DNA of 64,000 nt from Moringa oleifera (taxonomy: Eukaryota > Streptophyta > Magnoliopsida > Brassicales > Moringaceae): assembly GCA_021397835.1 (NCBI GenBank), contig JAJFZO010000521.1:124001-188000 (forward strand), read 5' to 3'. The position numbers and the translations under genes were made by a program. Below, in pieces: positions 51,886 through 62,911 of the stretch; the first letter of the stretch is position 1, and the number at the start of each line of letters is the position of its first letter. A model generated the notes under the pieces. That model ran no database searches. It was given only the letters and a program-made list of their open reading frames with translations, and was not told the DNA's origin.

Positions 51886-52765
51886 ATAATATAAGATTTA
51901 GGGTTATGATTTAGTTTTAAGGATTAATGATTCAATGATGATGTTTAGGATTTAGAGTTTAGTGATTAGATGTTAGTGTTTAAGTTTAGAGGTCAAGGGC
52001 TAGGGTTTATGTGTGGGGGTTAAACCAACTTAGGAATTAGAGGTTAGGGGTCAGCATTTATGGTTTATGGGTTAGGGATTATGGGTTAGGATTTAGGGTT
52101 AATATTAGGACACGGTGTTTATGTGACAGAAATTAGGGATTAGAATTTAAGGTTTAGTGTTTCCAACTTAGTGTTTATGGTTTGGATGTTAGGGTTTATG
52201 ATTTAGGGTTAACGTTTTGGGTTTTGAGTTTAGGGTTTAGGGTTAAAGTTTAGTGGCTAGTGCTTAGAGTTTAAATTTTACATGTTAAGGTTTAAAGTTA
52301 GGGTTTGGTGTTTTGCGTTGAGGGTGAAGGAGTTAAGGCTAGGGTTATAGTTTAGAGACTTGAATTTAAGGGTTGTGGGTTAAGGCTTAGGTTTTAAGGT
52401 TTAAACTTGAGGGTTTAGGGGTTAGGCTTAGGATTTAAGGGTTAGTGTTTGCGATTTAATGTTTAGTGAGTTAAGGTTTAGGTTTTGGGGTTCAGAGTTT
52501 AAAGTTTTTGGTTTAAAGTTTAAGGATTAAGGTAGGATTTAAGGTTCGTGATTGGAGCTTAGAGTTTATGATTTATTAATTATTCTTTAGGTTTTATAGA
52601 TTAGGGTTTAGGGCTTAAAGGTTCAGGATTAGGATTTAAGGTTTAGGGATTCAGGGAGTTTTGTCTAACAATTTACTGTTTAGGATTAAGGAATGGTGAA
52701 AAATATCTATGCATCTTTTAGGGTGGTGTTCATCTATACCCTTTTATTGTCCTAAAGCCTAAGGT
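51886..52765 (+). repeat. Degenerate telomere-like block, G-rich half
   Basis: TTTAGGG-like units (GAGTTTAGGGTTTAGGGTTA) and then the flank CATCTTTTAGGGTGGTGTTC. Longest G-rich stretch of the window. The internal edge GTGTGGGGGTTAAACCA near 52010 is where the copy at 39581 begins. Confidence 0.8.
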
Positions 52766-53295
52766 TTAATTTAACCTAATAAAAAAAATTAAAGCTAATC
52801 TATTATTGAGTTTAAAAATGAAATAAAATCAAAGTAATTGTTTGTAAATATAATTTGCTCCAAAATTATATTGAGCTTGATATATAGTTAGGTCTAAGAA
52901 ATAATTTAGCTAAAAATCAAAATGTGCCTAAACATATATTAATTTGGTCTAAGTATAAATTAAACCTAATATAAAATTGGGCCTAATAATTAAGTAATCG
53001 AACAATTTGTTTCAATAGTGAATTGATTAAGTCTAATATTTATTGTGCTTAATATATAATTGGCCCTAGACACTCAATAAATCTTTTTAATAATTAAACC
53101 GAACAATTCATTTGGCCTAAAGATTCGTTGAGTTTTTTGGGTCAAACAATCAATTGAGCTTAGTATTTATCTGTGTTTAAAAAAATTAAAATTAATAAAT
53201 ATTTGAGCTAATATATAATTGAGTCTAATAAAATTTTAGACTTTAGGATTAATTATTTTTAATAATTAATTAGACCTAAAAAATAATGGGGTCTA
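52766..53295 (+). repeat. 17-bp array, forward polarity
   Basis: Third copy of the 31816-32345 piece. Confidence 0.75.
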
Positions 53296-54000
53296 AGAAA
53301 TATACTCAATTATTTCTTAGACATTATTTATTGTTACATCAAAATATTTTAAGTTTAATTAAAATTTAAGTCCAATTATATCTTAGACTTAATTTTTTCA
53401 CTGGTTTAATTAATTATCAACCTTATTAATTTTAAATTCAATTAATTATTAGATCCAATTATATTTTTGATCTAATTTTATGTTAAGCTCATTTAATTCT
53501 TAGTTTCAATTATATATTAAACCTAATTATCTATTAGGATCAATTATATATTAAACTTAATTTTTAATTGAACGCAATTAATTCTTAGGTACAATTAATC
53601 AACCTCAATTAAGATGCTGTCTCAATTAATAATTAGGTTAAATTAATTTTTACATCTTAAACACACTTAATTGTAGGGCCTATTTCGTTCTTAGGGCTAA
53701 TTATATGTTTAGGCCCAATTAATTATTAGGTTTGATTAATGAAGTCCAATTATTTATAAGAAATAATTATATATTAAGTTTAATTATCATTTTAGATCTA
53801 ATTATATATAGGTTGAATTCATTCTTCAGCCCATTTATTTATTAGACTCACACATGCTAAGCCCAATTTTTTTATTAAATGCGGTTATATGTCAAGTTTA
53901 ATTAATTATTGAACCTAATTATATTTTAGATGTGATTATTTATTTGACCTACTTCAACTCTTAGATCAATTATATATTAAACTATATTATTTGTTACACT
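53296..54000 (-). repeat. 17-bp array, reverse polarity
   Basis: Third copy of the 32346-33096 block. It lacks the TTTTTTGAGCCAACGCATAG piece found near 40920 (small deletion near 53405). Confidence 0.75.
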
Positions 54001-54552
54001 CCGCTTTATTCGAATTTTAATAGAAAATAATATTGTTTTCTCAAGAATTTATTTTTAATATACTTATTTAATTATTAATTTTTAATGGTATTGCTAGCCA
54101 CCTTGATTTAATTATGCTTATTCATGTAAATACCAACTAGGTGCACACAAAATGTAAAAACTTTTAATTCTAATTTTAAATAGTTTATTTTAAAAATATT
54201 AAGTGATTAATATATATCGTTATCAATTTTAAAATTTTCAATTCAAAATAAATGAATTTGAAGAGCTAATTAAATAGGAATTTTGCAAAGCAAAAAAGTA
54301 GAACGAAGGTTATGAAAACTATATTTGAGTCTTTCTTTCATAATTTTGAAACATGAAGTGAAACAATTTGAAATATATATTTAAATTAAATTATATTTCG
54401 AGTTGAGTTGATTAACTTAATAATACACTAATAGCAAGCTAATCAATGAACAACTAACTCTCCCTAATACGAAAAAAAAAAGGTTTATATGACTTAATTT
54501 TAAAAAAGTAAATGATATTATAGATCATTGGATTAGTGAAAATGGTTAATCT
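54001..54552. repeat. Block C, truncated copy 3
   Basis: The left 0.55 kb of block C only. It breaks off at AGTGAAAATGGTTAATCT and is fused to the 8.3-kb duplicated segment; ATCT (54549-54552) could belong to either side. Confidence 0.8.
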
Positions 54553-56379
54553 TAAGTCTAATTATAATTTAGATTCATGCATGCTACGTCCAGTCATATC
54601 TTATGTCTAATCATAAAATAAGCCTTATAATTTATTATGCTTTATTATATATTAAACTCAATTCTTTATTAGGCTCAATTAAATTTTAAATCAAATTAAT
54701 TTTTAATCATAATAAGATTTAATTAATTATTAGACCTAATTAATCATTTGATCCAATTATTGGGCTGAATTATATTGCAAACCCACATATATCTTAGTTT
54801 TTGTTACTTATTATGCTCAAAAATTATTTAGGCCCAATGGTATATGAACCCAACGTGGTCTAACTAATTTTTGTGAGAAATTTACACCTTAAGCCTAATT
54901 AATTATTAGATTAAATTACTTACGAAACCCAATCATTTGCTAGATTTAAAAAATTATTAGGTTCAACTATATCTTAAGTCCAATATTTTGTTTGGTTTAA
55001 TTATATAGTTTATTTATCATGCTTAATTACAAATTAAATCCAATTAAGTCTTCAGCTCAAACAATTATTTAGCCTAGTTAATTATTTAATTAAATTAATT
55101 ATTAGGCTCAATTACACATTAAGATCAATTATTATTAGGCTTATTCTTAGGCCAAATTATATATTAAGCTCAATATTTTTTTACGCGCAATTTAATCTTA
55201 GGTCTAATTAATTATTTAGTTCATTATATTATTTAGTCCAATTAACTACTAAACTCAATTACATATTAGGCCTAATTTGTTTTTAGCCTGACCAATATAT
55301 GTTAGCCTTAATTTGCTTTTAGGCTGAATTATTTTTGAATTTTATGCACTATACTCTTAATTATACCTTCGGCTCTATTATTAACTAGTAGACCTAATTA
55401 TATTAGGATGAATTATTTGTGAGACTCAAGTCAAATTATAATTTCGGTCCAATTGTATATCAAGCGCAATTTGTCCCTAATTCTAATTCTAATTTGGATC
55501 CAATTATATCTTAGGCCCAAATTGTTCCAAGGTTTAAATATTTGTTGTGCCCACAAACACTAATCCCAATTATATCTTAAATTTAAATAATTATTTTGTC
55601 CAATTATATACTAACCCTGTTTTTTCTTTATGCCTAATTATTCATCAGGATCAATATGTTAAGACTTAGGCTCAATTAAATATTAGTTCCAACTAATTCT
55701 TAGGCAATTATTCATTAAGCTCAATTATAATTAAGGCTATTTTTTTAATTAAAACCCAATTAAATTTTGAGCTCAATCAATTGTTTACCCAAACAAATTA
55801 TAAGGCCCAATAAATTATTAGGCTTAATTGCACATTAGGATAAATTATACATTAGGGTCATTTCATTCTTAAGTTGAATGATATATTAACCTTTTTTTTA
55901 TTAGGCCAAATTAAATCTTAAGCTCAATATGTTGTAATGAATTCTTTGGTTCAATTAATTCTTAAGTCTAATTAATATATGTTAGGCTAAATTTTTTCTT
56001 GAGCTAAATTATTTCTAAGTTTTATGCACAATAGATCTAATTATATCTTAGGCCATCTTATTGCTTTTTAAGCCCAATTATGTATTAAGCTCATTAGATT
56101 CTTAAAAGTAATTATATATTAAGTTCAATTATTTATATACTAAGCCCAATTTTTTTATTATTTGTAATTAAATTGTAAGCTCAACTAATTCTAGTTAGGT
56201 CAAGTTAATTGTTAGGCCTAATTATTTATATTCTTTGTCCAACTCATTTTAGTCATACTTAAATTTTTACTCATTTAATTATTAGACTTAATTAATTGTT
56301 ATACTTATCTAATCATGAAGTCATTAATTGTTAGGCTTTATTACATCAAATGTAATTATATCTTTAGATCAATTTAATT
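54553..56379 (-). repeat. 17-bp array, reverse polarity
   Basis: Counterpart of 6758-8604, with a short deletion near 55640 and another near 56125. No gene is seen. Confidence 0.8.
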
Positions 56380-56690
56380 AGGGTAAAGTTTCATAAAATA
56401 TTGATATTTAACTCATATTATTAATGAAGACATTATATTTAAAGAGTAACAAATCAAACCTTGATCTATTAATTTAATTTAAATTAAACCTTATCAAAAA
56501 AATTCAAAAATAAAGGTATTCATCTTGAAGAGCTTACAATAAATTTTGATGTAAAATTTTTTATAAATGTAAAGGAATATTCAAGCTACCATCAGAAAAA
56601 ATTTCATAATTTTTTTAAGTAATTATGCTATTTTTGAAAAATTTTAACATTACAAAATTTAAACAATATATATTTTTAGTGCTCAAAAAA
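56380..56690 (-). repeat. Inverted partial relative of block C, second copy
   Basis: Counterpart of 8605-8912, with a few substitutions. Confidence 0.6.
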
Positions 56691-57180
56691 TTTAAGCTTC
56701 ATTAAATTTTAGGCCCAACTATTTTTCATGCACTATTAAATCTTAGGTCAAATTAATTGTTAGGTTTGATTAATTATTAGATTCAATGAAACGTACATTT
56801 ATTAGGACAAATTATATATGGAGTCTTAATTTTTTATTAGACCTAATGAAATCATGAACCAAATTAATTATCAAGTTCAATGAGTTTCTATGTCCAATTA
56901 ATAGTTAACCTCAATTACATATTCGATCTATTTAAATATTAGATCTGATTAATTTTATGCCCAATTCATAAAATTAGTCACAATTAGTTATTTGGCCCAA
57001 TTAATTATTACGTTTAATTATATCTTAAACTCAATTATAATTTTGATACAATTATATCTTAGACTCAATCATTTCTATACCCAATAATGTATTTAGTTCA
57101 TCTAATCGTATATTAGATCTAATTAAATTTTATGCCAATTTATTAATTAGTCTACATTTTGGCTCTTTGGGTCAATTATA
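56691..57180 (-). repeat. 17-bp array, reverse polarity
   Basis: Counterpart of 8913-9405. The flip is at GATCAAGTAAAATTAAATTT. Confidence 0.75.
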
Positions 57181-60100
57181 GATCAAGTAAAATTAAATTT
57201 AATTGAATATAATAATTAATTAGCACTAACAATTAATTTGACCTAAAATTTAATAGTGTATGAAAAATAGTTAGGCCTAAGATTTCATTGGGCCTTATAA
57301 AAAATTGGGCTGACTTTATAATTTGGTCTTAAAAATAATTTGGCCAAAGATATAATTAGACCTACTACTCAATTTTACCAAGTTAAATTGGCTAACATGC
57401 ATAAATTCAAAAAATAATTAAACGTGTAAATGAACCTAATAAACATTATGGTTTAAGATATAATTTGCTTAAAATTGACTAGGTCATAAAAATTGGACAT
57501 ATGATATAATTAGATCTCATATATAATTCAGCCTACAATGTAATATGGCAAGTATAATTAGATTCGAGATATAATTAACGTTAATAATTAATTGGACTTA
57601 ACATTTATAAGGTCTAATAATTTATTTGACATTCGTGCATGAACTTAAAAAAATAATTAAGCTTAAGAATGAGTTTGGCTTTAAACAAATTAGGCTAAGA
57701 ATTAGTTCAAACAATGAATTATGCCTAAGATTTAATTGTAACTAAAAATTGGTTGGCCTAAGATTTAATTGAGTCTGATGAAAAATTAAACTTAATGCAA
57801 AATTGGATCTAATAACTAATTGGACTTAACAATTCACTTGAACAAAATTAATTAAGCATAATATTTAATTGAGTTTAATAAAACAATGAGCTTGATATAT
57901 AATTGAGCTTAATAAATAATTAGGCTAAATATATAATTGAAATTGAACATAACAAAATAGTGAAGCTAAGAATTTAATTGAATTTACTAATTAATTAAGC
58001 CTAGATTTAATACTACATAAGAATTAGTTTGCCTGGTATCTCATTAGGCGTAACAAAAATTTGAATTTCATATATAATTAGACCTAATAAATATGTGGGT
58101 TTGACATATAATTGAGCTTGAGATGTAATTGAGCACAACAATTAAAGATCGAAATAATTTAGTAGGCCTAATTATTAATTGCATCTAATAATTAACTGGA
58201 TTGAAAATTTAATTGTGACTAATAATTAATTGAATCGAATAATAAAAAATTAAGTTAATATATAATTAGGCCTAATAAATAATTAAACTTAATTTATAAG
58301 TGAGTTTAAAAATGAAATGAGATTAATAAATATTTGGACCTAAAATTGCTTGATTTATTGGTTCTAAGAACCAAATGAGACTAATTAATAAATTGGCATA
58401 AAAATTAATTAGTTTAAGATTTAATTAGATCTAATATACGATTGGAAGTTGTGCATGAACTAAATAATAATTAGGCTTAGAAATGATTGAGCCTAAGACA
58501 TAATCATACCCAAATTATAATTGAATTGAAAATATAATTGAGCATAATAATTAATTGAACTAAATAACTAATTGCATCTAATTTTATTAATTAAGAATAA
58601 AATTAATTGGATCTAATATTTATTTAGATTGAATATATAATTGAGATTAACTATCGATTAGACCTAATAACTCATTGAACTGATAGTTAGTTAGGTTTGA
58701 CAAAAATTAAGACTTAATATATAATTTGATCTAATAGATAACTAGGCCTAGATTTAATTAAATCTAATAATTAATTCGACCAATGATTTAATAGTGCATG
58801 AAAAATAGTTTAACTTAAAATTTAACTGAGCCTAATAAATGTTATGGTCTAAGATATAATTAAACTTAAATTGATTAGATCATAAAAATTGGGCATATGA
58901 TATAATTAGATCTCATATATAATTGGGCCTACAATATAATAGGCCAAGTATAATTGGATTATAGATATCATTGAGGTTAATAATTAATTAGACCTATGGT
59001 CTAATAACGGACTCGACCTATCGTGCATGGACCTAAATAATAATTAGGCTTAAGAATGAGTTTAGCCTTAAGCATACTAATTGGGCTTAAGAATTAGTTA
59101 GATACAAAAAATAATTGAGCTTAATATGTGATTAAGCCTAACAAGTAAGTGGACTTATCAATTTATTAAGCCTAGATATTCATTGGATCCAATAATTAAT
59201 TAAGTCGTTATTAAAAATTTTAGCATAATATATAATTGGTCCACTTAAATAAATGGAACCGAACATAAAAATTGGCTGACAATTAATTAGGTCTAGGATT
59301 TTGATTGGGTCTAATAAAAAATTAAACTAATAAATAATTGACTTTAACATATAACAAGGTCTAGGAATTGAATTAACCTAATAAATTACTAAGGATAAGA
59401 TTTATTTGAATCTAACACTTAGTTGGCCTAATAATTAATTACACCTAAAATTTAATTGTGCCAAAATTGGGCCTAAGAATTTATTTAAGCCTAATAAAAA
59501 GTAGACTAAATATATTATTGATCCTAATAAGTATAATATTTAATGTATAATTTGTTCTAAGAACTAACTGAACATCACACATAACTTGGTCTAAAATATT
59601 ATTAAGTATAATAATTAATTAGATTTAAGATCCAATTGGGTCATAATTAATTATAAATGGAAACAAACTAGACTAATTGGATTCAAATTTAATTGGACTT
59701 AAGATATACTTTAGGTGTATAAATAATTGATCATAATAATAAATAATCGAACCAAAGATACAATTGGATTTATTGTTTATGAAACCAAGAAATAATTCAC
59801 CTGCGAGCAAATTTAACTGAATATATATTAATTGGACCTAACAATAATTGTCCTACAAATAATTGGCTTTATGATGTAATTTAGCCTAACAGTTAATTAG
59901 ACCAAATAATTCATTTTGTCAAATAATAATTTGAGCCTAAGATTTAATTGTAACTAAGAATTGATTAGGTTTAAGATTTAATTGAATCTAATAAAAAAAA
60001 TTAAGCTTGATGGATAATTGGGTCTATTAACTAATTAGACCTAATAATTAATTGGGTCAAATAATTAATTAAACCTAGGATTTAATTGAGTTTAATAAAA

Positions 60101-61970
60101 AAAAGCTTAATATATAATCACACTTAATAAATAAGTAGGCTTGATATATAATTAAACCTAATAAAATAATAAACCGAACAATTTAATTGAATCTAGTAAT
60201 TAATCATGCCTATGATATATTACTACATAAAAATTAGTTGGGCCTAATATCTAATAAGGCATAACAAAAAATTGAATTTCGCATACAATTGGATCTAATA
60301 AATATATGGGTCTAAAGTATAATTTGGCTTGAGATGTAATTGAGCCCAACAATTAAAGATTTAAATAATTTATTAGGCATAACTATTAATTGCATCTAAT
60401 AATTAATTGAATTGAATAATAAAAAATTGAGTTAATATATAATTGGGCCTAATAAATAATTGAGCTTAATCTATAAGTAGGTTTGAAAACGAAATGAGAC
60501 TAATTAATATTTGGACCTAAAATATAATTGGGTCCAACATTTAGTTGCCCTTACGATAAAAGTGTACAGCGTGCATGAACTAAATATATTGTGCCGAGAA
60601 ATGGATTTAGGGTAAGATGTAGTTGGATCTAAAATATAATACTTAGGTGAAAAAAATTATTGGATCTAATAATTTAATCAAATATGTAATTGAGATTATT
60701 AATTTATGGGACCAAATAATTCATTATACCTAACAGTTAATTAGGTTTAAAATTTGATTGGGTTTGAGAAAAAAATTAAGCTTAGTATATAATTTGATTA
60801 AACAATTAATTGGCCATAAAATTAAATGTGTAGAGAATTAATTGGGCATGTTAATTAATTGGATGGAATTAATTAAGTTAACATGCGTGAATCTGAAAAA
60901 TAATTCTATGTATATAATTGGGCCAACAAATAACATGAGTTAAGATATATAGAATTAAAATTAATTGGACTTAAAAAATTAGGCATATGATATAATGGAC
61001 TAATTATAATTGCACTTGACATATAATTGTGCTTAGATTTAACTTGATCTAATAAAAAATTAACCTTAATATATAATTGATCATAAGAAATAATTGGATC
61101 TAAGAATGAAATGGATTTAATACATATTAAGCCTAAGATATAAATGAACCCAACAATTAATTAGATTAAGATATAATTAGGCTATCATGCATGAGCTCAA
61201 CAAATACTTGGACTTAGGAACAAATTAAATCTCACATACAATTGGGCCAAATTATACATAAATTGAGACTAATTTGTATTAATGGTGCATAAAAATTAAT
61301 TAGGCCCAATATGTAATTGATTCAAGCAATTAATTTGACTTAAAACTTAATTAGGTCTAATACAGAATTGTGCTTAATATATAATTGTTAATAAGAATGT
61401 AAGAGCCTGATATATTATTGAGCCCAACAATTTGTTAGGTCAAAAGGTTAAATGAACCTTAAATTTAGTTAGGTTTAATAAAAAATTAAGCTTAAATATA
61501 ATTAAGCTTAATAAATAATTAGTCTTAATATATGACTACACCGAATAAATGATTAGAATTAAGACATAATTGAACTTAATAATTAATTAAACTTAGCAAA
61601 TAATTATGGCCTAACAATTAATATTTAATTATTAAGTGAGTGGTTTAAAATTCAATTATGCCTAAGAATTAGTTGGGTCTAATATCTAATTATACCTAAT
61701 AACAAGTTTGACTTCATTTATAATTGGGTCTAAACTGTTTTTGAGCATAATAATTAGTTGAGTCTAAGATATAATTTGATTTGAGATGTAATTAGACCTA
61801 ATAATTAAGGAACTAACAATTAATTAGTTTTAAGAATTAATTTATGACTCATAATTAATTAGCCTTAAGATTAATTATGAATAAGAATTAATTGGATCGA
61901 AGATTTAATTAGTACTAAGATATATAATTGGTTGTAGCATGCATAAACCCACTAAATAATTGGCCCTAGT
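57181..61970 (+). repeat. 17-bp array, forward polarity
   Basis: Counterpart of 9406-14130. Contains a run (61131-61402) that I read as identical to 13311-13582. Confidence 0.8.
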
Positions 61971-62911
61971 AATTTTATATTAAACCAAATTTTTTATAAG
62001 GCCCAATTGAATTTAATGTCCAATTAATTTTTTAATGCAATGAATTGTTTGGTCTAATTAAGTGGTAGGCTCAATTACATATTAGGCCTAATAATTTTTA
62101 TAGCCTAATTAAGTCTCATGCCAAATTTATATGTTAGGGTCAATTGTTTTGAATTGAATTATTTTTAAGTTTCGTTTATAATAGACCCAAATATATCTTA
62201 GGTGATATTATTTACTACTGAGTCCAATTCTTTATAAGAGAAAAAATATATCTTAAGTACAATTATAATTTGGGTCTATTATATCTTTAGACCAATTATT
62301 TTTTAAGCTCATGAACCATAGGCTTAATTTATTATTGGATCCAATTAAAACTTGAACTCACTTATATTTTGAACTCAATTATTTATTAGAGTACTTAGTT
62401 TTTATACTCAATCATAGATTAAGCCTAATTATATAACTACGTCCATTTTTTTAATAAGTTTAAACAAAATCTTAGGTATTAATTCTTGATCACAATCAAT
62501 TATTAAGCTTGATTAAATCTTAAATTCAATTAATTGCTAGGCCTCATTATTTTTTAGGTTTAATTAATTATTAAAAATAATTAATCCTAAAGCCTAAGAT
62601 TTTATTAGACTCAATTATATATTAGCTCAAATATTTATTAGTTTTAATTTTTTATTAAACCAAATAAATACTAAGCCCAATTGATTTTTTGACGCCAACA
62701 AACTCAATGAATCTTTAGGCCAAAATGAATTGTTGGCTTAATTATTAAAAAGATTCATTTCATTTTTTAGACCCAATTATATATTAAACACAATAAATAT
62801 TAGGCTTCATCAATTCACTATTGCAACGAATTGTTCAATCAATTAATTACTATGCTCAATTCTATATTAGGTTTAATTTATGTTTAGGCCAAATTGATAT
62901 ACGTTAGGAAC
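61971..62911 (-). repeat. 17-bp array, reverse polarity
   Basis: Counterpart of 14131-15077. Breaks off at ACGTTAGGAACATT before the telomere-like block that follows copy 1. Confidence 0.75.
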
